This document shows, piece after piece, positions 6,633-12,486 of a stretch of 12,486 bases of DNA (its first letter is position 1; every line of letters starts with the position of its first letter). The DNA is from ZLKRG44 sp964555705. GTDB taxonomy: Bacteria > Planctomycetota > Phycisphaerae > Phycisphaerales > SM1A02. The DNA lies in the NCBI GenBank assembly GCA_964555705.1, contig CAZKTN010000050.1, positions 1 through 12,486 of the forward strand, in the 5' to 3' direction. The position numbers and the translations under genes were made by a program. Under the pieces are notes generated by a model. It was not told where the DNA came from and did not search any database. It worked only from the letters and a program-made list of their open reading frames with translations.

Positions 6633-7505
6633 ATGAGCACCGCACCGACGCCATCGCCAGCCAATGACGGAACCCCAGCCGGCGCCCGCGCGGGCGCTGT
6701 GCTGATGGCGCCGGTCGAGTGGTGGTGGAACGTCTGGACCGGCGTGCTCAGCATGATCGGCGCGTGGAGCTGGCTGTTCTACGACGTGATGGTGTGGGTG
6801 GTGCGCGCACTGCTCCTTCGCCGCGCGCGGTTCGGCGCCCAGGAGCTCGCGGTGCAGGTCGTGCGCGTCGGCGTGCGCAGCGTGGGCATTGTGGCGCTCG
6901 TCTCCGGCTGCATCGGCATCATCCTCGCTCTGCAGACCGCGCCAAGCCTCGAGACCTTCGGCCAGACCGACAAGGTCGCCAACCTCATCGCCGTCGCCGT
7001 GTTCCGCGAGCTCGGTCCGCTCATCGCGGCAATCGTGCTCACCGGATTCGCCGGTGCGTCCATCGCTGCGGAGCTGGGCACGATGGTCGTCGGCGAGGAG
7101 ATCGAGGCGCTCGAGGCAATGGCGCTCAACCCGGTGCGGTTCCTCGTGGTGCCCCGCCTGATCGCGACTGCGGGCAGCCTGCTCGTGCTCGCCGTGCTCG
7201 CCGACCTGATGTCGGTGGTGATGGGTGGCGTCGTCGGCGTATGGGTGCTCGGCATCCCCTACGAGATCTACAAGTTCAACACGATCGACCAGCTCGAGAT
7301 GGTGGACTTCGTGACCGGCATCTTCAAGGCCGGCGTGTTCGGCCTGATCCTGGGCCTCATCGCGTGCACGAACGGGCTGCGCGTGACCGGCGGCGCCGCG
7401 GGCGTCGGCCGCGCGACCACCGCAACGGTGGTCCAGACGACGGTCACGATCGTGATCGCCGACCTCCTGTTCTCGACGATCTTCTACTCGCTTGGCCTGA
7501 ACTGA
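6633..7505 (+). CDS. mlaE: MlaE-family lipid ABC transporter permease
   Basis: The 290-residue inner-membrane protein belongs to the MlaE/YrbE (DUF140) permease family, which with an MlaF ATPase and an MCE-domain MlaD protein moves phospholipids between the membranes of diderm bacteria. Diagnostic is the central block VFRELGPLIAAIVLTGFAGASIAAELGTMVVGEEIEALEAMALNP (123-167), the most conserved part of the family. About five hydrophobic segments are visible: 35-62 (partly interfacial), 83-102, 122-146, 176-208, 229-246 and 265-287 (the last may be terminal). The first ~25 residues are a Pro/Ala-rich extension. No ATPase or MCE gene follows: the next gene is on the opposite strand 41 bases on, so partners must lie elsewhere. 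It is the last gene of its operon-like run. Confidence 0.93.
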   Translation: MSTAPTPSPANDGTPAGARAGAVLMAPVEWWWNVWTGVLSMIGAWSWLFYDVMVWVVRALLLRRARFGAQELAVQVVRVGVRSVGIVALVSGCIGIILALQTAPSLETFGQTDKVANLIAVAVFRELGPLIAAIVLTGFAGASIAAELGTMVVGEEIEALEAMALNPVRFLVVPRLIATAGSLLVLAVLADLMSVVMGGVVGVWVLGIPYEIYKFNTIDQLEMVDFVTGIFKAGVFGLILGLIACTNGLRVTGGAAGVGRATTATVVQTTVTIVIADLLFSTIFYSLGLN

Positions 7506-7546
7506 CCGACCGGCAGGTGGCGGCGGCGGACCGGGCCATCGCACGC

Positions 7547-8533
7547 CTATTCAGTGTGTCGGCCGCGGGGCGCCATGCCGCACGCAGCCAGCAGCAGCGG
7601 TATGTCCCTGCGCAAACGCTCATCGACCTCCTCAGGCGACTCGACGAGTGCGGCACCGCACGTCTTGATGATCTCGTGGCATCCGGCCGACAGCGGGCTG
7701 TGCACAGGACCGGGCAGCGCCATCACCTCGCGGTGCGCAAGCTCGAGCGCCAGCCGCGCCGTGATCATCGCACCTGAGTCGCGCGCGGCCTCGATCACCA
7801 GGGTGACGGTCGTGAGGCCCGCGATGATCCGGTTTCGGGCAGGGAACCGCTCCGCGGTGGCCGGGGTCTCCATTGGCGACTCGCTGACCACAGCGCCGCC
7901 CGCCTCGACGATCGCCTGCAGGAGCCGCACGTGCTCCGGCGGGTACGGATCCGCGAGCCCCCCGCCGACAATGGCGACGGTCGTGCCGCCGGCGCGAAGC
8001 GCGCCGCGGTGCGCCTGCGCGTCCACGCCTCGTGCAGCACCCGACGCGATCATCCAGCCCACTTCCGCCAGGTGCTCCGCAAACCGCGCCGACTGCGAGA
8101 TGCCGTAGCTCGACGCGCGCCGCGCACCCACGATCGAGATCCCCGGCCGGTGCAGCGCAGCCGGACTGCCGCGCACCCACAGGGCCACCGGAGGGTCATC
8201 GGTAACCGCCAGCAGCGGCGGATACTCAGGGTCGCCCCACAGGATCATGCCCACGCCCGCATCATCCATCCGCCGACGCTCCCTGACCGGGTTGCAGAAC
8301 GACAGCCGCTGGAGGACCCGCTGCCCGCTCCGGCTCCACGGGACGCCATCCCACTCGGATGCTGGCGTTTGATCGGTGCCCGGCCCGCCAGGTCGCGGCA
8401 GCGGCGCCACCCTCGGCCCTCCCAGCTCGCGGCACTCCCGACGCGCCACAGGCCCGGCCTGCTCAAGCGCCATGGCGAGCGACAGTGTCCGGTCGTCGAG
8501 GGTCTCAGGGTGCGAAAGCGACATGGGCTGCAT
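7547..8533 (-). CDS. dprA: DNA-processing protein DprA
   Basis: DprA loads RecA on incoming single-stranded DNA during natural transformation. The Rossmann core is clear (numbers from the 8533 start, 328 residues): IVGARRASSYG (134-144), SGAARGVDAQAHRGAL (164-179, normally SGGARGID), VGGGLADPYPPEH (189-201, normally GCGLD..YP), FPARNRIIAGL (230-240), EAARDSGAMITARLALE, and GCHEIIKTCGAALV (284-297). The N-terminal ~100 residues are Pro/Gly/Arg-rich and poorly matched to the usual SAM-like domain. The protein stops about 30 residues after the core, so the C-terminal winged-helix domain found in many DprA proteins is absent. The frame is open to a TTG at 8572, but the extra residues (WARRRGPVPP) look non-coding; ATGs at 8533 and 8524 are better. 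It is last in the mdh-hypothetical-dprA run. Confidence 0.9.
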   Translation of the reverse strand: MQPMSLSHPETLDDRTLSLAMALEQAGPVARRECRELGGPRVAPLPRPGGPGTDQTPASEWDGVPWSRSGQRVLQRLSFCNPVRERRRMDDAGVGMILWGDPEYPPLLAVTDDPPVALWVRGSPAALHRPGISIVGARRASSYGISQSARFAEHLAEVGWMIASGAARGVDAQAHRGALRAGGTTVAIVGGGLADPYPPEHVRLLQAIVEAGGAVVSESPMETPATAERFPARNRIIAGLTTVTLVIEAARDSGAMITARLALELAHREVMALPGPVHSPLSAGCHEIIKTCGAALVESPEEVDERLRRDIPLLLAACGMAPRGRHTE

Positions 8534-8575
8534 CGGTGGCACCGGCCCTCGCCGGCGAGCCCACCCTAGCAAGCC

Positions 8576-9088
8576 TCAACCCGCGGTCGCCGGGACAGTG
8601 CCTTTGTTCTGAGAGTTCGCGGAGCCTGCCGTCAGCACCAGCCCCACGAACACCGAGAGCGCGCCGGCCCCGATGATCCAGAGCCTCATCGGGCCAAGCG
8701 TCCAGCGGGCCAGCAGGGTGTCGGGATAGGGCTCTGGATCAAACGCAGGCATCGGCACGCTCGACTCGATCCAGTCGGTGGGCGTGGCCCCGATGGACGA
8801 GGCCAGCAGCAGCGGCCTCTCGCCCTTGGGCATCAGGTTGAGCTGGCTCGCCGCAAGGCGCCGCAGCAGCGTCGGATCGTCCGCCGCAAGGTCATCCATG
8901 AACCGCGAGCACGCCTGCATGCGGGTGAAGTTGTGCGACTCGATGTGCTGAAGGTGCGCGAGCTGGGTGCGCATGCCGTGCACCTTCTCCGCCTCCGGCA
9001 CCACCGCCGTCGCCCCAATCAGCAGCAGCCCTGCAACCAGGAATGGCCATCCAGGGTCAATGCGGAAGAGGGGCGCCGACACCTTCAC
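8576..9088 (-). CDS. Two-TM membrane protein of unknown function
   Basis: I do not recognise this 170-residue protein. It has a hydrophobic helix at about 14-31 (WPFLVAGLLLIGATAVV), a hydrophilic central part of ~100 residues, and a second helix at about 132-155 (LWIIGAGALSVFVGLVLTAG). The middle begins with a probable coiled-coil stretch (EAEKVHGMRTQLAHLQHIESHN) and contains SRFMDDLAADDPTLLRRLAASQLNLMP. The topology suggests a periplasmic loop between two anchors, a layout shared with small divisome-type proteins, but no family motif supports such a role. The start is GTG at 9088, with another GTG two codons on. It lies 47 bases after mdh and 42 before dprA on the same strand, so all three may be co-transcribed. 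Confidence 0.75.
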   Translation of the reverse strand: MKVSAPLFRIDPGWPFLVAGLLLIGATAVVPEAEKVHGMRTQLAHLQHIESHNFTRMQACSRFMDDLAADDPTLLRRLAASQLNLMPKGERPLLLASSIGATPTDWIESSVPMPAFDPEPYPDTLLARWTLGPMRLWIIGAGALSVFVGLVLTAGSANSQNKGTVPATAG

Positions 9089-9135
9089 GACAGGTGTATC
9101 GGCGCTCCACGCTCGCCGCCTTCAACGGTGCGCGA

Positions 9136-10104
9136 TCAGGCGAGCTCCGGGAACGTCTTCTGCACGATGCCGACGAGGTCCTTCACGTGCTGGATGCTCT
9201 CGGCCATCAGCTTCGACTCGCCGCCGTCAAGCTTGACCTCGACCACGCGCTCCATGCCGCCCGAGCCGAGCACGCACGGCACGCCCACGAAGTAGCCCTT
9301 GCCCTTCTGGCCCGGCGCGACGCCGAAGGCGTCCTCGCAGTACGCCGCGCATGGCAGGATCCGCTTCTTGTCCTTCACGATCGCCTCGACCATCTGGATC
9401 GTGCCCGAGGCCGGCGCGTAGTAGGCGCTGGTGCCCATGAGCTGCACGATCTCGCCGCCGCCGACCTTCGCTCGCTGCACGCAGGCATCGATCTTCTCCT
9501 TGGAGAGCAGCATGTCGATCGGGATGCCGTGCACGCTCGTGAAGCGCGGCAGAGGCACCATGTCGTCGCCGTGTCCGCCAAGCAGCAGCGCCTGGATGTC
9601 CTCGATCGAGCACCCGAGCTCCATCGCGAGGAACGCCCGGAAGCGGGCCACGTCAAGCGCGCCGGCCTGGCCGAGGATGCGGTGCGTCGGGAATCCGGAG
9701 GCCTTCCACGCCGTGTAGACCATCGCATCAAGCGGGTTGCTGACCACGATCATGACCGCGTTCGGGGAGTGCTTGGCGACCTGCGCAGCGACCTCCTTCA
9801 CGATCTTGACGTTGGTGGCGATCAGGTCGTCGCGGCTCATGCCGGGCTTGCGGGGCAGGCCTGCGGTCACAACCACCACGTCGCTTCCGGCGGTGTCGGC
9901 GTAGTCCCCGGTGCCTGTGATGCGCGAGTCGAACTCCTCGATCGGGCCGCAGCAGAGCAGGTCAAGCGCCTTGCCCTTGGCGACGCCGGCGCGGTCCGGG
10001 ATGTCGAGCAGCACGATGTCGCCAAGCTCCTTGGCGGCAGCCCAGTGGGCGCATGTAGCTCCGACGTTTCCGGCTCCGATGATCGAGATCTTGGCGCGAC
10101 GCAT
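9136..10104 (-). CDS. mdh: Malate dehydrogenase (LDH-like type)
   Basis: The 322-residue enzyme interconverts malate and oxaloacetate with NAD in the TCA cycle. Visible are the NAD fold ISIIGAGNVGATCAHW (6-21) with acidic D34, the mobile active-site loop AGLPRKPGMSRDDLIATN (81-98) with substrate arginines R85 and R91, N123 in VSNPLDAM, D151/R154 in GALDVARFR, and the catalytic H178 in LLGGHGDDMVPL. The Arg in the specificity loop, where lactate dehydrogenases have Gln, identifies malate as substrate. The frame is open for 53 more codons upstream, but that part is Pro/Arg-rich with no family match; MRRAKISIIG is the normal N-terminus, with AAGGACC-like sequence (AAGGA) about 9 bases before the ATG. 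Length is normal for the family. Confidence 0.97.
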   Translation of the reverse strand: MRRAKISIIGAGNVGATCAHWAAAKELGDIVLLDIPDRAGVAKGKALDLLCCGPIEEFDSRITGTGDYADTAGSDVVVVTAGLPRKPGMSRDDLIATNVKIVKEVAAQVAKHSPNAVMIVVSNPLDAMVYTAWKASGFPTHRILGQAGALDVARFRAFLAMELGCSIEDIQALLLGGHGDDMVPLPRFTSVHGIPIDMLLSKEKIDACVQRAKVGGGEIVQLMGTSAYYAPASGTIQMVEAIVKDKKRILPCAAYCEDAFGVAPGQKGKGYFVGVPCVLGSGGMERVVEVKLDGGESKLMAESIQHVKDLVGIVQKTFPELA

Positions 10105-10268
10105 GTGGCAGGTCCTTGAAAGTGAGGGGCGAGATGGCAACGTCCCGGCCGCGGGACGGGGCGGGAAGGATAGGCGCAATGGATGTCGCGGCGGAGCTTC
10201 GGCAGCCTGAGCGGGGCCGGCAGGCGTCCGCAGGAGCCTGGGCTCGGCCTGAGCTCCCCACAACGACA

Positions 10269-10293
10269 GCGGCCGCCCTCAGGGGGCGGCCGC
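10269..10293 (-). terminator. Hairpin terminator after tRNA-Ile
   Basis: A perfect 10-bp GC-only stem (GCGGCCGCCC pairing with GGGCGGCCGC) closes a 5-base loop, four bases downstream of the tRNA 3' end. The following minus-strand bases are moderately T/G-rich (TGTCGTTGTG) rather than a U-run, so termination may be partly factor-assisted. It separates the tRNA from mdh. Confidence 0.7.
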
Positions 10294-10297
10294 GAAG

Positions 10298-10371
10298 TGC
10301 GCCAGAATGGACTCGAACCATCGACCTCACCCTTATCAGGGGTGTGCTCTAGCCAGCTGAGCTACTGGCGC
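10298..10371 (-). tRNA. tRNA-Ile (anticodon GAT)
   Basis: The 74-base sequence folds as a full cloverleaf: acceptor stem GCGCCAG / CTGGCGC with discriminator A, D arm GCTC/GAGC, anticodon stem CACCC/GGGTG around the loop CTGATAA (anticodon GAT), a five-base variable loop, and T arm GATGG/CCATT with loop TTCGAGT. The only non-Watson-Crick pair is a G-T in the T stem. The 3' CCA is not encoded and must be added by the nucleotidyltransferase. In many bacteria tRNA-Ile(GAT) sits in the rRNA spacer; here it stands alone after the J-domain gene. Confidence 0.97.
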
Positions 10372-10383
10372 GCAAGACGGGCA

Positions 10384-10389
10384 AGTATA
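10384..10389 (-). promoter_or_regulatory. Possible -10 element of the tRNA-Ile promoter
   Basis: TATACT on the minus strand matches the -10 consensus at five of six positions. It lies 12 bases before the mature tRNA 5' end and just after the stop of the upstream gene. The -35 would lie inside that gene and is GC-rich and poor, so read-through from the rrm-hscB unit is also possible. Confidence 0.4.
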
Positions 10390-10395
10390 CCGATG

Positions 10396-10917
10396 TCAGC
10401 CCCCGCACGCCCGACGAAGGGCCCTCAGGCGCGCGATGCACACCCGGGCCTCGCCCCAGTCCGCATCGGGCCGGGGCGTCCCTGCATCGTCGCAGGTTGC
10501 GACCCGTATCGACTCGAGAATCTCCGACAGGATCCCCTGCCTCCACTCAGAGATCGCTGCGAGCCCCTCGGCACCCTCCTGATGGCGCTCCTCGATCCAC
10601 TCGCGCCGCTCCATCCACTCCATGAGCTCATCAGGAGGAAGCTGTGGGATTGGCTGGTCACCGCTGCCGACGCGCACGAAGGACTCCGCGCGAAGTTCGG
10701 CTGACGCAAGCAAGGCCACCGCCTCGTTGATGCGAGCACTCATGCGCATCGCGGCCTCGCGGGCCGCACCCTCAGGATGCCGGTCCGGGTGGCAGCGCGC
10801 CAGCGCACGCACCTGCGCCGAGCGCACCTGCGCATCCGTGAGCGTCCATGAGCGCGGGAGGCCAATCAGCGCGAAGGGATCGCCTGATGCGGAGAGCTCG
10901 CCCGGATCGGCACCCAC
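10396..10917 (-). CDS. HscB-like J-domain co-chaperone
   Basis: The product (173 residues from a GTG at 10917) has the length and two-part layout of HscB, which brings the scaffold IscU to the Hsp70 HscA for iron-sulfur cluster transfer. The J domain covers about 12-80: DPFALIGLPRSWTLTDAQV, the essential HPD at 43-45 (CHPDRHPEG), ARINEAVALL and RAESFV. The C-terminal helical domain has PDELMEWMERREWIEE (95-110), matching the FLMEQMELREELEE pattern of HscB, and a final ARVCIARLRALRRA helix. The start is placed at GTG 10917, 8 bases after the stop of the rrm gene, with GAGGAG 11 bases before it. The frame is open far upstream through the rrm gene and the gap, but that part is an out-of-frame reading. 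No hscA or iscU is in the window. Confidence 0.83.
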   Translation of the reverse strand: MGADPGELSASGDPFALIGLPRSWTLTDAQVRSAQVRALARCHPDRHPEGAAREAAMRMSARINEAVALLASAELRAESFVRVGSGDQPIPQLPPDELMEWMERREWIEERHQEGAEGLAAISEWRQGILSEILESIRVATCDDAGTPRPDADWGEARVCIARLRALRRACGG

Positions 10918-10925
10918 TGCGCCAC

Positions 10926-12352
10926 TCACTCCTCGTCTGCAGACTTCTTGCGGCGAGATGCGGCAGGCTTCGTGGCCTTGGGCTTTGCGGCGGTCTTGGG
11001 TGCGGCCTTCGCCGACGCCTTGGTGGACTTGGCAGCCGACTTGGTGGGCGACTTGGCCGCGGACTTGGCGGGCGACTTGGCCGCGGACTTCGAAGCCGCC
11101 TTCTTGGCAGGCGCGTCTGAAGTCGCCGCGACCTTCGATGCCGAATCGGCTGGCACTGGTGCCACCGGATCTGCGGCGGGCGCGGCATGCGACGCGGCGC
11201 TCACTGGAGCCACGGGCCGACTGACCGCTGGAGCTGGAACAGCTGAAGACGCTGTGGGTGCCGGCGCTGTTGGGGCCGGCGCTGTCGGTGCCTGTGCTGT
11301 TGGGGCCTGTGCTGNNNNNNNNNNNNNNNNNNNNNNNNNNNNNNNNNNNNNNNNNNNNNNNNNNNNNNNNNNNNNNNNNNNNNNNNNNNNNNNNNNNNNN
11401 NNNNNNNNNNNNNNGCCGGCGCTGTTGGGGCCGGCGCTGTCGGTGCCTGTGCTGTTGGGGCCTGTGCTGTCGGCGAGGCCGGAGGCATGCCCCTCGGCGC
11501 AAGCGGAGAACGCGGCGGTGCGAGCGGGATGGCCGTGGGCGGCGTCGTTGGCCGACTCGTGCCGAATGCCAACGGTCGGGCGGGAGATGTCGGAGACGAC
11601 GACGCAGGCGTACCGGAAGGCGAGGAGCTGGCCGCCGGCGCAGCGGGCGGCACCGAGGGCGAGCCCATGGGAGGACGCGAAGGCGCGGCGCCAAACGGTG
11701 GCCTGCTGCCCGAGAGTGGTGCGCCCATCGGGGGACGCGGTGCGCCGAACGCAGGTCCACCCATCGGAGGACGCGGAGAGGCAGGCCCGGGACCGCCCAC
11801 CGGGCGCGACCCGCCACCGAGACCAACGCCACCGATGCGTCCAGTGCCGGGCGGACCCGAGGGCGCGCCGCCGCGCGAGCCGCCGAATCCGCCGTGCCCG
11901 CCGAATTGCCTCGGCGAACCGTACGAGGGACCGGATGATCCGCTGTCGCCGTACCCGCGGCGATCATCGAAGCCGCCGCCGCGGCGCGGGTTTCGGTTGA
12001 AGGGTCGGTTGGAGGGACGTGATGAAACGCCGCCGGGACCGCGCGGACCGAATCCGCGCTGGCGCTCCGCCTCTTGCTTGGCCTTCTCGGCAAGGAACTT
12101 CTTGCGGTCCTTCTTGCTCAGCGCCTCATTGACGACGAGCTCGCGGCCGTTGATGCGCCGCTGCGACAGAGCCGCGATCGCCTCCTTGCCGCGCTCAGGG
12201 TCACGGAACATCGCGATCGCGAAGCCGCGGCTCTTGCCGTCGTCGTCGGTCGCGAGCACCAGGTCCTCGAGATCGGGGAAGCTGGCCAGGAGCATTTTGA
12301 CCTGCTCCACTGTGGTGCGCTTGTCGAGATTGCCAATGAAGATCTTGAACAT
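10926..12352 (-). CDS. RRM RNA-binding protein with long disordered tail and histone H1-like C-terminus (interrupted by assembly gap)
   Basis: Residues 1-78 are one RNA recognition motif with RNP2 KIFIGNL (3-9) and RNP1 KSRGFAIAMF (40-49), the type used by bacterial RNA-binding (Rbp) proteins. A charged helix (LSKKDRKKFLAEKAKQEAERQ) leads to an Arg/Gly/Pro-rich region (FNRNPRRGGGFDDRRGYG, repeated PRPPMGxP) and then pentapeptides A-[QP]-A-P-T at the 100-N gap. Downstream of the gap, reading in the phase that continues those pentapeptides gives PAPTAS, then a Lys/Ala/Ser/Pro tail with SPAK and SPTK motifs ending in ADEE at 10926. Both flanks carry the same 55 bases in the same codon phase; collapsing them gives 938+389-55 = 1272 bases, 424 codons, while the literal 100 N breaks the frame. 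Real length is therefore at least about 423 residues. The N-terminal RRM is certain; the fusion is inferred. Confidence 0.82.
10929..10934 (-). promoter_or_regulatory. Shine-Dalgarno for the hscB-like gene, inside the end of the rrm gene
   Basis: GAGGAG on the minus strand encodes the last two Glu codons of the rrm gene and lies 11 bases before the GTG at 10917. This suggests coupled translation of the two genes and decides the start. Confidence 0.55.
11038..11085 (-). repeat. Two 24-base tandem repeats coding SAAKSPxK
   Basis: Two adjacent 24-base units (11038-11061 and 11062-11085) differ at one base. On the minus strand they encode eight-residue units with SPAK and SPTK in the H1-like tail; looser copies (KSAAKS, KASAKAAPK) flank them. 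Lys-rich tails commonly grow by such duplication. Confidence 0.85.
11260..11314 (-). repeat. 55-base repeat, left flank of the assembly gap
   Basis: Identical base for base to 11415-11469 on the other side of the N run. Internally it consists of 15-base units coding A-[QP]-A-P-T. A full block of four pentapeptides would be 60 bases, so the true locus probably has a tandem array that short reads could not cross. Confidence 0.95.
11315..11414. other. Assembly gap (100 N)
   Basis: Exactly 100 undefined bases, the conventional size for a gap of unknown length. It falls inside the rrm gene within a tandem repeat. Its length is not a multiple of three, so any frame carried across it is artificial. 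Confidence 0.99.
11415..11469 (-). repeat. 55-base repeat, right flank of the assembly gap
   Basis: Exact copy of 11260-11314, in the same reading phase of the rrm gene. An exact match of this odd length ending at both gap edges is what an assembler leaves when two contigs share a 55-base k-mer at a repeat. Confidence 0.95.
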
Positions 12353-12486
12353 GCCTGTGCGTGCCCCGGAAATGTATGGAGGGGATCACAAGGATCGGCA
12401 GCGAATTTCGAACGCGGACGACGGTGCTGAGACTCACTCGGTCGCGGCCGCATCCGGCAACCGATTTCCCCCAGTCGGGTAGGGAT

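Noticed and set aside
10105..10263. In-frame 53-residue N-terminal extension of malate dehydrogenase
   Set aside because: Pro/Arg-rich with no match to the family; the normal Rossmann start follows the ATG at 10104, which has a plausible ribosome binding site.
11260..11469. Repeats around the gap as a CRISPR array or mobile-element ends
   Set aside because: The repeats are in-frame coding units without spacers or inverted ends, and the exact 55-base match is explained by assembly overlap.
10396..12093. A 565-codon frame joining Arg/Pro-rich sequence, the N gap and the J domain
   Set aside because: Only the part after 10917 has family motifs. The rest is the rrm gene read in the wrong frame (HRPQQHRHRQ-type nonsense), and the N run has an arbitrary length.
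12353..12486. Right-edge 134 bases as a possible RNA gene or promoter for rrm
   Set aside because: I could not fold it as a tRNA or find a consensus promoter; the best -10-like element (TACATT, minus strand) lacks a -35. Nothing else is supported.

Overview
The window is high-GC, gene-dense bacterial chromosome. Its gene style points to Planctomycetota, probably a Phycisphaerae-like lineage: a Tat-type lipoprotein sugar-isomerase homologue, a small lipoprotein with one HEAT-like repeat, Ala/Lys-rich tails, few Shine-Dalgarno sites and several GTG starts. This placement is inference from style, since no rRNA is present. A run of exactly 100 N flanked by an identical 55-base sequence shows that this is a draft (possibly metagenomic) scaffold.

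Layout, left to right. (1) Positions 1-81: the first 16 codons of a Phd/YefM-type antitoxin (minus strand, running off the edge), preceded by two adjacent palindromes inside a promoter that looks leaderless. (2) 152-2362, minus: a Tat/lipoprotein TIM-barrel sugar isomerase homologue, followed by an SDR-type L-threonine 3-dehydrogenase. (3) 2400-3548, plus: an unrecognised Gln/Tyr/Ala-rich, probably exported protein, divergent from the isomerase. (4) 3556-5190, minus: guaA, convergent with the previous gene at a 7-base gap. (5) 5303-7505, plus: a four-gene operon-like run with 22-40 base gaps, encoding a HEAT-like lipoprotein, an RsbW-type anti-sigma kinase, a STAS anti-sigma antagonist and an MlaE-type lipid ABC permease. 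(6) 7547-10104, minus: malate dehydrogenase, a two-TM protein of unknown function and DprA, in that transcriptional order. (7) 10298-10371, minus: tRNA-Ile(GAT) with a strong hairpin terminator. (8) 10396-12352, minus: an RRM RNA-binding protein with a long disordered tail that crosses the assembly gap and ends in a histone H1-like Lys/Ala domain, followed 8 bases later by an HscB-like J-domain co-chaperone.

How the parts may work together. The RsbW kinase and the phosphorylatable STAS protein form a standard partner-switching pair. Lying immediately before mlaE, the STAS protein could also be the MlaB-like subunit of that transporter, so the cluster may link stress signalling with outer-membrane lipid traffic (inference). 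The RRM and hscB genes look translationally coupled. The rest is core metabolism (GMP synthesis, malate/oxaloacetate, threonine breakdown), DNA uptake/recombination (DprA) and a tRNA.

The most unusual items are the rrm gene, which automated annotation will break at the 100-N gap but which can be rejoined in frame through the 55-base overlap, and the edge antitoxin with its double-palindrome operator. I did not find a defence island, CRISPR array, insertion sequence or biosynthetic cluster.
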